Assembly (NCBI RefSeq): GCF_028640845.1
Contig: NC_080543.1
Location: forward strand, 92,183,825 to 92,247,824
Source: Ahaetulla prasina
Lineage: Eukaryota > Chordata > Lepidosauria > Squamata > Colubridae
DNA length: 64,000 bases
Reading direction: 5' to 3'
The notes below the pieces were generated by a model. The model was not told where the DNA came from and ran no database searches. It saw nothing but the letters and a program-made list of their open reading frames with translations. A program made the position numbers and the translations under genes. Of the stretch, positions 12,130 through 23,771 are shown in pieces; the first letter of the stretch is position 1; each line of letters starts with the position of its first letter.

Positions 12130-12755
12130 TGTTCATGGTCACCCATCCCTTTGTCACTTCCCAAATAGACTATTGCAATGAGTTTTACATGGGGCTGCCT
12201 TTGAATAACACCTGGAAAGTGAAGCAGGTGCAAAATGCAGTGGTGTGGACAGTTATTGTATGTGTGCTCTTTAATCAGCACATGTTACACTTCTTTGTGG
12301 GGTGCATTAGTGAACAGTGTGTTTCTGGGTTCATTTCAGTGGTGGTGATGACCTATATAAAACTCTTTGTGGCATGAGGCTGGATTATTTGAGAAACTGT
12401 CCCTCCTCAATTGTGTCTACCTGCCCATCAGATCCTGCAGAACAGGCATGCTACAAATCCCATCCATTAAAGAGTGCCATTTAGTGCCTAGGAAGAGAGA
12501 CTTTTCTCTCATGGCACCTGACAACATCCCTCTAGAAATTAGATTAGTCCCAACCATAATAACTCTGATGACCTAATTATGCCATCAGGCATGGGAGTCA
12601 AAAATGTGACAACATCTGGGAGATGGTTGCGTTGATACTGGGATGATCTTTATCTTTTGTATTTGTGATATTATTGTTATTGTATCTTTTTAACTGATGT
12701 TTGCCTCCCAGGAACATGAGGTTGAGATGTATAAATTGAAACAAACAAACAAAGA
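12130..12755 (+). mobile_element. Old CR1/L2-type LINE remnant (family C-like)
   Basis: A diverged 3' portion of a CR1-type element. One frame shows DYCNEFYMGLPLN followed by VKQVQNAVV, which aligns with DYCNALYMGLPLK and LQLVQNAA in the young copies at 37.6 and 44.5 kb. Later segments are frameshifted. The end, at about 12755, is followed by an AAAC-rich tail. Strong decay indicates an old insertion. Confidence 0.7.
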
Positions 12756-14590
12756 AGTCATGGATTCTTTTCAATAGTCATCTAAAAAGAAAAGATCTTC
12801 CATTAAGGTCTATAATTCTGAGAAAATAATGCTGCCTTTCTTTATAAAATTATTGTAAAAATTGATGACTTAGCAAAAGTATACACTAGAAAACCACTAT
12901 ATTTCAGCATTTGCTTCTTGCTTTTTTCCTAAGGAAAACAATGTGATGTAAACAGTTTTCTACATTCCACATCCTCCAAATTGTGTCTTGTTAGGAGACG
13001 ATGATTGGAACAAGATTACCTACATATTGTCTAGGTACTGTGAAGGGAAGATCAAGATCTCTGGCTAAATATTCCCTCATAATAAATCACCATGTGCTAT
13101 ACATGCTTGGAGCCCAATGGAAAAGAAAAGTAGAAAATATATCAACAATACAACTCTAATGGATGGCTAGTTTCCTGTTATATCCAGGTACCACTTTGAT
13201 CTTCCTAATAACGAAGATGCATTTTAGGGTCCAGTAAAAAACACTTTATTAGCTGGTCTATGGAATATTTCCTAAAAGCATTATATAAGCAATCATTCTT
13301 GGTTTAACCATTTCAATGGTAATTCAGATCAATTGCCTTTATTTTTAATCTGCGCTGGTAGTCTTCAAGCCTTTTCATTTATTTATATATTTATTATATT
13401 GACATATATTCTTAAATGTCACTGTCTTCCAATTTTCAATTCTCTGTATTTCCTTCTTCTAAACATATTATGGAGGTAGCATTGGTGACATAAATATTCC
13501 TTTATAGAACTTTTTTAAGTTTGCATTTTATGGGTTTTTGCCATTATAATAATATTCGTCATTGAAGACTAAATAAGCAAACTGGACATGCTGACTAATT
13601 TGATTGCCTAAGGGGAAAATGTACAATGGTGTGTGTCTACAGGTAAAGGGATAGGAGGCTATATTATGAAGTTGCTTTATCACACATGCATTTTCAAGAA
13701 AAAGAAAAGAGATCAGCAGCTTACAGAGACATATTGTCAATGGCAAACATAAATATTTTAGATTTTAAGTAGAATGGGAATGTCATTAATCTAAAAAACT
13801 GACAAGGGGCCCTAGAGTCAGCAATGACCATGGGAGGCACCTACAAGAGACAGCAAAGAAGTGATGACAAGAGCCAATCTAATAATAATAAACTCATTTG
13901 AAAGCTGCCTAGGAAAGTGAAAAACTGGGGCAAAGCAGCTGTAGCTTCAAATGTTTTCAATTGAAAGTAAAAAAAATATATAATACTTCACAGCATTCAA
14001 TATTTGAGTTGTCATGGTTAGATAAGTTCATGCCTGTGGCATGCCTTTATCTATAGATGCAAGAGATAGTCAAACACATTCAGAAGGGCCCCACTGTCTT
14101 AAATAGAGACGTGAAGAAAAGTTGTACAGGGAGCACTTGGATACCAACTTAGATCCTGGGTGAAGAGGGAAATGAAATTACTTAAGAATAGGAACAACAA
14201 TATTTAGATATTCAAAAATATTTTATTCAAGAAAAATACAGAATATCCTTCCTTGCAGGAATTTTGAATTATGCATTAATGGAAAAGCAGTTATGGGGCA
14301 AAGAATTTTAAACAAACTAGAATTCTTACTCAGAGAACTGAAATTCATTTAAAGAATGGAATAAAAGAAAACCAAGATCTGAAACAACAGCTAGACCTTT
14401 ACTTATTTTCTGTTAACGTAGCTTAATAAAATAAGTTCTGTATATTGGACAAAAAAAGGGAGAAAGCTAAATTGCAAAATTATAGCCTTACCATTTAGGA
14501 GATAACTTTTTCCTTGGTCATTTCAGTAATATAATATTAATATGAAATATCAATAATAATTTCTGTTCTGTTTTGTATTGAGGAAATTAA
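12756..14590. other. Unassigned AT-rich DNA
   Basis: No gene or bounded repeat recognised. Confidence 0.5.
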
Positions 14591-14596
14591 CTGGAG

Positions 14597-14662
14597 ACAG
14601 AGAGAGACAGAGACAGATACAGAGGCGAAGATAGAGACAGAAAGAGACAGAGAGAGAGAATG
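14597..14662. repeat. Degenerate (GAGACA)n
   Basis: Imperfect purine-rich simple repeat built from GAGACA and GAGA words. Confidence 0.85.
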
Positions 14663-14959
14663 TTGCTTGTGTTTGGGGGGAAAAAAGAAATAAAAATCAG
14701 AATGTTTGCAGTAGGATGAGGGCCAGTCTGATGTAGAAGATGACACAAATTTTAAATAGCCAGAAATCCAGGATTAATCATACTTAGAGAAATCAAATTT
14801 AGTGTTATAATTAAGGTAGCAGGTAGAAACATGGAGACGATGAGCTTGTAAATGTGTGTGTTCTTTTGTTTGTTTTGAATAGTTTAAATATTGCATGCTG
14901 CTTAGAGTGTAAGGGAACCTGGGTGGCTTTATAAATTCAATCAATGAATCAATCAATTG

Positions 14960-15012
14960 CAGAGGGAGGGAGGGAGGGAGGGAGGGAGGGAGAGGAGGGA
15001 GGGAGAGAGAAA
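14960..15012. repeat. (GGGA)n simple repeat
   Basis: Eleven or so GGGA units with one interruption, ending in a short GA run. Confidence 0.9.
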
Positions 15013-15106
15013 TTGAGAAGCTGGACCAATCATGGTGGAAAAACTGAGCAACTATATTGATAATAAGGAAGCTCTATTGGCTTCACCAGAAAAGTGGAAC
15101 CTACAT

Positions 15107-15451
15107 TGTTAAGATATTTAAAATTTAATAGCTGGAACAGTGAAGGATTGGACAATGAGTAAGAACACACAGTTATAGCTAATTGGTTAAAGAGATATGG
15201 TCACCACATGAGGGAATCTGAGCTGTAATTGGTTGCTGTGAGAGTAAAGGGGGAATTTCCTTGTTTCCTGCTTTTTTCCTCTGGGTGCCTTGTGTGATCT
15301 CTGTGATTTACCTTATGTTCCTGCTGTGTTGGTTTATCTGATGATGATGCTGTTTGCCTATCTCATTTACTGTAAATATATTTATTTCTATAAAACTGGT
15401 TCATGTCAGCATCTCTGACTCAATTTGAACACCGGCTGTGTGATTCCGACA
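15107..15451. mobile_element. Solo LTR, 345 bp
   Basis: Begins TGTTAAGATA and ends ATTCCGACA, i.e. TG...CA termini, and is flanked by an exact 5-bp duplication, TACAT, at 15102-15106 and 15452-15456. That combination is the signature of an LTR retroelement that lost its interior by LTR-LTR recombination. ATTGG (inverted CCAAT) occurs twice, near 15182 and 15228. No coding sequence is present. Whether the parent was a Ty3-type element or an endogenous retrovirus cannot be told from the LTR. Confidence 0.75.
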
Positions 15452-15456
15452 TACAT

Positions 15457-15952
15457 GCTCTACAAAAACTATCCAGGAGAATGAGTTAAATGGGATTTTT
15501 GGCTTCTTGTTTACAAACAGCAAACATCTTTTAAGCTCAGAGTAGGGCAAATATTCCATGATACAAAGTGAGGCAGCTACTTTTCGTATTATTCAAGGGC
15601 AGCACATTTTTTATAATCTACTAAATTTTTATTCTCCTTGCCAGAGGAATGAAAAGTGCTTGTAGAGTTTTCTATGTTAACCATCTTCAGTCTGGCTGAA
15701 TGAAGGTTCAATATATTTGTCTCCCTTAAGGAACAAAATAGGCCTATCTCAAGAAAGTTGGAGAACTCTTTTGAACTTGCAGCCTTGGGAAGACAAATAT
15801 CCCAGGAAGAGGAGATTTCTATCAAATTCCTTTTACAAGAAATCTTGGCAAGCTGTGTTTAAACTACTGAGGTGTACAGAGGAATAGCAGTAGGAAACTG
15901 CTGAGAGAAGTAGATTTCTTAGAATTTGTTAGAGCAATTCCATTTCAATCAG
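15457..15952. other. Unassigned DNA
   Basis: No gene or repeat recognised between the solo LTR and the CR1 fragment. Confidence 0.5.
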
Positions 15953-16265
15953 AGGAGAGCTGGAAGAAATCTTAGAGGTCTTATAGTTCAACTCCCTGCT
16001 CAAGCAGGAGATCCTACACCATTTCAGACAAGTGACTATCCAGTCTCTTCTTAAAACCTCCAGTGATAAAGAAGCACCCACAACTTCTGAAAGCAAGATT
16101 TTCCACTGGTTAATTGTTCTCACTATTAGAAAGTTTCTCCTTAATTCTAGGTTGCTTCTTTCCTTGATTAGTTTCCATTCATTGTTTCTTGTCTTGTCTT
16201 CTGGTGCTTTGGAAAATAAGTTGACCTCCTCGTCTTTGTGGCAGCCCCACAACTCTGATCCAACA
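15953..16265 (-). mobile_element. CR1 LINE 3' fragment (family D)
   Basis: Shows the typical CR1 3' region read in reverse on the plus strand: AGTTCAACTCCCTGCTCAAG, then CACAACTTCTGAAAGCA and AGTTTCTCCTTAATTCTAGG. It is colinear with the fragment in L1 ORF1 at 34573-34797 and with CR1 of birds. 5'-truncated and non-coding. Confidence 0.85.
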
Positions 16266-17950
16266 GGCTTTGTTTACACAGGCTTCTTGCCAACTTGGGG
16301 ATTTCATTGCCAAAGAATGAAAGGAAGAGAAAAATTATGGAAGATTGTGGTGATTATTCACATATATTCAGTTCATATGGAGCTGAGTGACTTTTTCTAT
16401 GCAGCAGGAGTAGGAAGCATTCAATGAAGAAAATTTAATAAAAACAAATGTCCTGATAGGATTCCCACATCAAATATGCTCTACATAACTTTAATTTAAA
16501 ATTAGAAAACATATCTTTCTTTGATGTATCCTGTAGGGCAGTAAACCACTTTATGCTATTTTACCATTTTTTGCTTAATAAAGAATTTCATTTAGACTAC
16601 AAACCTCGTGATAGGTAATTATATTCAGGAAGCAAAACACATATGAATTTTATATTTATGGTTTCCACTGAGGTCACCATTTAAATTCCAGAAAAACTGC
16701 CTTCAGAAATACCAGTTAGTGTGTCATTTTTATTTTAATTGCATTTCCTCCCCTCTGGTACAACATGATCAGCTAAATATCAGAATACATATTTTATGTA
16801 ATATGTAATATATTCTAAATCTAACAATAAACCCTTAGAATCATGATGTTCATATCACTGGTATTTTACTTTTGCTTCTTTTGGACCACAGCAAATACTG
16901 AAAAAGTCTTATTGGAAATCCACTGACCTTACTTCCGTGTCCTAAATGTGGGTATACATGTATACACACACTCAAAGACCAATATAATCTTGCAAAACAG
17001 ATGAAAATACTTTATGCATTATGGGATAGTTTTTCATAGGACAATAACTAAATAACAGTCATTATTTCCAAGGGCCTGCAGGTGCCAAGTATTTGCAGAT
17101 AATGAAAGGAAGGGCAGTTGCAAACATTCTACAGAAATGGTGGATAATAAAGAAGATGGTTGCAGCACTTCCTATTTTCCTGCTTCCTGTATAATTCCAG
17201 AAGCAGGAAATCCCCACAGTGAGTTACAGATATGGTGCGCACATCTGGAACTCATGTATCTCTCTCTGCTTGAAAGATTGTATTTCTCCTTCTGATGAAA
17301 CACAGGAAGGTAGGGAGGATGTGAACAATGAATACCTTTTTTCTACCACTTCAATGTAACATCTGCAGCTGGCAAAATAGCAGTCATTTTAATAACCTCA
17401 AAAATGGAGTGAACCAGAGTTCTGAAGAGGGTGGATGTAGAAATCACACACCTCTCTATTTGCAGAAACATCTCTGGATCACTATGCCAAATGTCATAGT
17501 GTTTGAAATCTATATTTCAGCCATTCAGCATAATAGAAGAATGACTATGCCAAATTGAATATAGACAGTAGAAGTTCTAAATTACAAAAGGTTACAGGGC
17601 TAATCTATAATGTATTTTTAAATAAGTCTCATGCTATTAAAGGAGCCTGATCCCTAAATGTTATGATAGAATTAAAATATATGCTGTCTTGCGTCTCTTA
17701 TCTTAACTTTCTGAGTGTCAGTATATTCAGGACTAATTCTGTTTCCAATGTTACATTCAAGACTTGTTCAATGGCTGGAGATATCTGCATGCTCAGCATA
17801 GATATAGTCTCTCTAGCTAGGCAATCTTTAATAGAGAAAGAGAGGAAGGGGGAAAAGGTAATGAATGGTGACAAGTCTTTGACTGAAATAAGTGTTTCAT
17901 TTTGGTAGTATTTTGTTCATTGTTCAACATTTTCATTCCTGGTACTCTCA
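16266..17950. other. Unassigned AT-rich DNA
   Basis: No gene or bounded repeat recognised on either strand. Confidence 0.5.
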
Positions 17951-17952
17951 AT

Positions 17953-18205
17953 GAATCATGAACTAGATCAACTTTGCAGGATCCAATCTGGATCAGTCAG
18001 CAGGACCAGAAGTTTAATCTTCCAAGCTTACAGACTCATGGTGGAACCCATCCTCAGGAAACTTCTCTCTTGGAAGAGTGTGTGCTTTGGGCTATTCTGT
18101 GTGTGGTATTTATATGGTGTCTGTTGTATGTGACTTTTTTAGATGTTGATTGGGATGTTGATGGCTGGATATTAAGTCATCGGCTGTTGTTTCTTTGTGC
18201 TAGAT
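17953..18205 (+). repeat. Unclassified interspersed repeat, copy 1
   Basis: Shares the word GGATCCAATCTGG and the block TCTTCCAAGCTT with copies at 41898-42135 and 46615-46735. It also shares a second block (TTTAGATGTTGATTGGGATG, about 18135) with the reverse complement at 46890-46960. This copy alone joins both blocks in one orientation, so it shows they belong to a single element. No coding frame is visible. Confidence 0.6.
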
Positions 18206-18530
18206 CAACTTTCTAGTATTGGGACTGGAAATTCTGAGCAGTGAAGTCCAATATGTATAGAAGGTGCTAGATTGTTAAACTATATGTATAACATTTATTA
18301 TATTATATTTAAGAAAGGTTTAACAAAACAAATAAATAAGCAAATAAATGCAGAAGAAGAATTCAAATTCAAGTTAGAACTCTCTATATTCTCCACCACT
18401 GCCCCTTAAGTTCTGCTATGCTGCTTTCCTGTGACAAAATCATCCCAGCTCTCCAGCTAAAATAAGCAGGCACCTATATTGCACAGTGAAAATATAGGAA
18501 GGCAGAATATGATTTTAGTGACAACAGCAA
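18206..18530. other. Unassigned DNA
   Basis: AT-rich spacer leading into the BovB remnant. Nothing recognised. Confidence 0.4.
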
Positions 18531-19930
18531 AGGCATCATTTCATATTATAGGGGAGAAGGCAATGCTAAATGATTCCTGTATTACATGGGTAGACAATAA
18601 AAAGGGCTTAATGATATATTGCTGGATGATAGGCCCCTCAGGTCAGATAGCACTCAATATGCTACTACAGCAATATCCTACCTTCCTATACTTGAGGAAA
18701 TGCTGACAGTCTTTGACAGTACTAATGATGTTTATGACATGACTAGATTAAAATTTTCTCAATGTAGCTTACCAATATTGCCATGCAAGGGAAGAAAATC
18801 CAAAGCTGCAAAGGGAAAATTGTATTTAGAACATGGAGTGTAAGAAGCATATGCATATGAAAAGTTTAACACATTGAAATAAATCAATTACATATTTACA
18901 TCTTAGGCATCATAGAAATTAAGATACCAGGTTTAGACAGCTTATAGCAAATTGGTAACTTAAAAATTATTGCAGGCCACAAATGAATAGTTGGCATCCA
19001 TATCAGCTGTTCAGCAGCTTTTGCTGCAATAATAGTGGTGGAGCCAACAATGCTGGGGAGGTATTAGAAGCACTTGGCAGTATGACTTTCAAGGCAGCAG
19101 ATATTTCCTGGTGGTAGTGACATTTGGCAGAAGTGCATTTATTGAGTTTTCAAAAAAGCACCAGTGGATCACACAATGTTGCTTAATGCATATGGCCCAT
19201 GGGGAATATATTGTGAAGGCCTGTTGTATACCATTTAGAACTCAAAATGCACAGAAAAACAATATTGCTTCTGTAGTAAGCAGATGTATATTAAAGACTA
19301 TACTTGGTATTTTAAAAACTGTACTTTGGTCCATTGCAATCAATGCCTAACTAAATGTTGTGGAGGCTCTTTTAATATGATGACTATGCAAATTTATGCT
19401 TCAGCCACTGATATAGAAAAGGTGGTTTGCAAGTTTTATAGTCAATTTTACTCTGAAACTTGATTAGAATACAAGAAATATGTGCTTCCTGCTGTTGGAG
19501 ACTGAAATGCCAAAGCTGGAAATATGATGAAAACTTAGGTGGGCCCTATGGCCTAGGAAGTCATGATTAAGCATGGAAATGTTTATCAATTTCTGCCAAT
19601 CCATTTATTTCTTCCTTGATTACACAACCAAAACTACAACTAGAGCACAAAATAAAGCCAAGCAGTTTCCACACGATGATTTTGAGTATATATTTCCTAC
19701 TTTCAAGGGGACCATCAGGAACTGCTTCAAAATTCTGAACAATATTTATAGTCATCCAAAGCAACTGTGCAATGAAATCAAAGAAGCCATTAAAGATAAA
19801 CATGAAAAGTGATTGCCAAAGACCAAGAAGTAGAAAACAAGCAAATTATGGAAATTGCCAAGAAAAGAAGCAAAGCTCTGAAAGACAAAGATTTCAGAAA
19901 AAACCTTAACAAAGAATTTCAGAAAGCTAT

Positions 19931-20100
19931 TATTTATTTATTTATTTATTTGTCACAATAATATATGTAAGCGTAAGCATGAAATAACTATACGATATAT
20001 AAGCATAAGTATAAAAAAAGAAAAACTATATGAATTGAATACAATCAAAGGGAACATTAGGACAGGAATGGTAGGCACGTTTGTATTCTTATGCACGTGT
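19931..20100 (-). mobile_element. CR1/Rex-like LINE 3' UTR fragment (family B)
   Basis: Short minus-strand copy of the family B 3' end, starting with an ATTT tail and TTTGTCACAATAATATATG and stopping just before the coding region. It lies inside the BovB remnant, 143 bp from an oppositely oriented copy of the same family. Confidence 0.8.
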
Positions 20101-20243
20101 AATCTACAATATCATTTGTAGTCATCAAAAATGAAAACAGAGAGCAAAGCCTTCCAGAAGGTTTTAAGATCAGAAAGATATCCAATATCAAATTGGTATA
20201 CTAAAAGATACCAATGGACAGTAACTGATTTAAAAAAAGACAG

Positions 20244-20822
20244 CTCACCTGTCTGGAACCCACACTTCATTTCGGACATTAATACAATTGAGCATGTCCA
20301 AAAATATTTTGCAAGAAGAGTTCTCCACTCTGATTACAACAAAATATCTTATGCCACCAGACTTGAAATTCTGGATTTAGAAAATTTAGAACTACACCGC
20401 CTTCGACATGACCTGAGCATAACTCATAAAATCATCTGCTACAATGTCCTTCCTGTCAAAGACTACTTCAGCTTCAACCACAACAATACACGAGCACACA
20501 ATAGATTTAAACTTAAAGTGAACCGCTCCAGTCTTGATTGTAGAAAATATGACTTCAGTAACCGAATTGTTAATGCCTGGAATGCACTACCTGACTCCGT
20601 GGTCTCATCCCAAAATCCCCAAAACTATAACCAAAGACTGTCTACTGTTGACCTCACTCCATTCCTAAGAGGTCTGTAAGGGGCGTACATAAGAGCACCA
20701 GCGTGCCTACCATTCCTGTCCTAATGTTCCTTTTGTTTGTATTCAATTTGTGTGGTTATTTCATGCTTATACTTATACATATTGTTGTGTTTGACAAAAT
20801 AAATAAATAAATAAAAACAAAA
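20244..20822 (+). mobile_element. CR1/Rex-like LINE 3' part (family B)
   Basis: 5'-truncated copy. The frame through 20679 is open and encodes the C-terminal end of the ORF2 protein: residues such as HVQKYFARRVLHSDYNK, then NRIVNAWNALPDSVVSS, ending TPFLRGL and stop. The 3' UTR and an AAAT tail follow. Flanks suggest a short duplication (ATTTAAAAA) in the BovB target. About 145 codons are in frame, so the copy is fairly young compared with its host element. Confidence 0.85.
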
Positions 20823-21366
20823 ATAAAAAATAAATTTAAAAAGATCAAAGAAAGACAGAAATATGTTGAAGTTCTACAGAATTGTCAACATCCAGGATAT
20901 CCTAAAAGACATTGCTTACTTACAAGAACCTATAGTATTAGAAAATAAAGTTAAATCTGCACTGCATTACCAAGTGAAAAGACTACAAGAATTGATCAAT
21001 GGGAATATGGGAAACAACAAAAGAAAAATCGGAAATGGTACTAATCAAATTATACCAGCAAATCTGGAGAACAACATAGTCAACAGAGTATTTAAACCAT
21101 TCTACATTAGCGTTAATTTCATGATAAAATAATGTTTGGGATTAGGTTAGAGCCCTACATGATGAAGTTGCTGCCAGATGTTTAAAGTGATTTTGGAAAA
21201 AGCTGAGAAACCAAAAATATTATTGTTGATGCATGCTGGATAATTGAAAAAAGCAGAGTGCAAAAAAAGATATCATTGGGTCTTCCAATTATACAATTGG
21301 GTCTTCCAATTCAAGTATACAATTTATAGAATGTGCTTAGGAAAATGAAAATCCCAGAAATATCTC

Positions 21367-22182
21367 TTTTTTTGTAATAATTATTTTTTTCATCTTTGCC
21401 TTTTTATTGGTTTATAATATAAAATACAAAAATACAAAATCAAATAATAGAAAAAGTAGGGGAGGAAAAAGAGAAGGGAAAAGTTTAGAGAAGAAGGCAT
21501 TGACTTCTGACTCTCTTTGGTACAGTAAAATAAGAAGCAACATCGAACCTCAACTTTTTATTTTTACAATAATAGTATAAACTAGCCATTTCTATAACAA
21601 CAAAATTAATCAATAAAGCCCAAAATCAAAGTTTCATATTTTTTTCACTTCAATCACAAAGTCCAGAAGCAGTTTCTAGGTAGAACAAACATTTTTTTTC
21701 TTTTATCAAAGCAGTCAATTTAGCTATCTTTGCAACTCCATCAGCTTTTTGCAACCATTCATCCATTGTGAGGAGAGGTGGGTTTCAGCAGGTTCTGTCC
21801 AGTTCTGGAGAACCGGTAATGGAAAGTTTGAGTAGTTTGGAGAACCAGTAGTAAAAATTCTGACTAGCCCCACCCCCATCTATTCTCTGCCTCCCGAGTC
21901 CCAGATGATCGTTAGGAAATGGGGATTTTGCAGTAACTTTCCCCTGGAGTGGGGCAGGAATGGAGATTTTACAGTATCCTTCCCCTGCCACGCCTACCAA
22001 GCCAAGCCCACCAAGCCACGCCATGCCCACCAAGCCACGCCCATAGAACTGGTAATAAAAATTTTTGAAACCCACCACTGATTGTGAGGATTAGTGTCCT
22101 TCCATTTTTGTGCATAAAGTAATCTTGTTGCAGTCAACGTATATAACATCAAAGTTCCATTTTTTCCCAAGTCTTTTTCCAT
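21367..22182 (-). mobile_element. 5'-truncated L1-type LINE
   Basis: Minus-strand L1 3' end with a poly-A tract (poly-T at 21364-21370 on plus). The coding end reads TATRLLYAQKWKDTNPH and then, after removing an inserted MITE, KADGVAKIAKLTALIKEKK, which is the C-terminal L1 ORF2 pattern. It is flanked by the same 14-mer, TGAAAATCCCAGAA, at 21346-21359 and 22183-22196, the target-site duplication. The family differs from the L1s at 9 and 24-36 kb. Confidence 0.8.
21773..22080. mobile_element. hAT-type MITE, 308 bp
   Basis: Inverted ends: left GAGAGGTGGGTTTCA (first bases mutated), right TGAAACCCACCACTG. The duplication ATTGTGAG is perfect at 21765-21772 and 22081-22088. The interior is C-rich, with CCACCAAGCC words repeated near 21985-22045. 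It sits inside the truncated L1, which sits inside BovB, giving a three-level nest. Confidence 0.9.
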
Positions 22183-22629
22183 TGAAAATCCCAGAACATC
22201 TCATTTACAGCACCTATATGAGAAACCTATTCATAGACAAGAAGCCAAGGCTAAAGGGAATATTGTAAAACTGATTGTTCTAGGTCAGCAAAGAACTGAA
22301 ATAAGAATCTATACTCCTTATTTGTTAAATTTATATACTGAATAAATATCTTTAAACGATGCATTAGAAGACCATGGTTTTAAAATTGGAGGCAGGAATA
22401 TCAATAACTTGCAGTACTCTGATGACAATACTCTGATAAATGCAAATGAACTTCAAACTCTAGTAGTGACAGTCAAGGAGCACAGTAATATAAAAAGATT
22501 GAACTAAAATTATAAATAAAAGAGATCAAACTAATGATAACAGACACAGATTTAGGACAAACAGCAGAGATATGGAAGTGGTGGATAGTTTCTGCCTTTT
22601 ACAATCAATCAACTTTGATTGCTCAATCA

Positions 22630-23768
22630 ATCATATATATCCATTTTAAAAAATAATTTATTTTTTTAAAGTGTCTTTCATTTTCTAGATTCTTTCACTG
22701 TCATCTAATTTACGAGTCTGCAAATAAAGGCAAACTATATAAATTATGTTTAACTATTCCTCTCAGTGCTCTTGAATCTATATAATAATTTTGAAATGAT
22801 ATTAGGGTCACATTTTTAGACATTAGCTTTGTGTTTTCTACTATTCTTGTGTATTTATTAGCTTCTCAAATTAAGAAGTCCCTGGTGTATTTTTAATCTC
22901 AGTTGAGTTCACATTCTTTCAATTTTCAGTTGATATGAAAGATAGATACTATATATAAATATGATCTGAAGTTGAATTTAAAGAAGATACATTTTCCTCA
23001 AGGAGACTAAACGTATAATAATAATGTTATCAAAGGCAGCAAGAATTGCTTAAATCGGTAAAGTCTATCAATACCTAAATGGTGACATAAATTTGGGATG
23101 CAAAACAAAAATATTAAAATATTTTTTGGCATTCAAGTCATATATAAAAGTATATTCTACCCTTTAATGTTAAGCTTGGTACTATACACTATAAAATTAA
23201 GGTTAAATATAATTATATACATACAATGATTGTGTGATTATAAAGAAAATAACCTGATGGTCCAAACCAGCTCAGGATCCTCTATTCCTGAAGAGAAATT
23301 AGATTCTGCAGAAGAAAGAAATTCCCAATAAATGTGGACCAGTCTTAAAGCACATAAGAGGAATGCCTTCATGTGCCAAAGAATGCACTAATATTTTATT
23401 ATATTTTCAGAAATTGTATGAGATATTTGAAGGATTCACATACAAAAAAAAAATCAAGAAGATATATAGCTGACCAACAACACATTCTGAAGGCACTACT
23501 ATGCCCTAACTTTATGTCTGGTTTCCTATCTGTAGAATATTGAAGGTAGAGATATAATGATGACTTTTGCTTCTCTTGACCTCCTTTTGTGAGGCAATTG
23601 TGGAAGGAGCAATTCTGAAATGCAGGTGTTGAATCAGAATGTCCCCAGTGAAATATCTGATTAAAAAGATTGCATTGAAAAATGATATGAAAGGCATTTG
23701 AGAGGTGGGAAATATCAGTTCTATCAATTGCCATAGATAATTCTGACATAGTTCATATTATATAATAG
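22630..23768. other. Unassigned AT-rich DNA
   Basis: No gene or bounded repeat recognised. Confidence 0.5.
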
Positions 23769-23771
23769 TTC

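Larger units (their letters stand above)
18535..22625 (+). mobile_element. Decayed BovB/RTE LINE with nested insertions
   Basis: Old, heavily mutated RTE-clade LINE. In order on the plus strand: a 5' block near 18625-18665 (GGTCAGATAGCACTCAATAT) matching the BovB leader; an endonuclease remnant near 19498-19525 reading DxNAKAGN where the family has DWNAKVG; a basic linker to about 19925; the block CCAGCAAATCTGGAGAACAA near 21055; and a reverse transcriptase fragment at 22330-22480 reading LFNLYTEYIF, GGRNINNLQYSDDNTL, where YSDD replaces the catalytic YADD. After that comes a VVDSFC-like segment. It is interrupted by LINE pieces at 19931-20100 and 20244-20822 and by an L1 at 21367-22182. Dead. 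BovB is known for horizontal transfer between squamates and ruminants. Confidence 0.8.
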
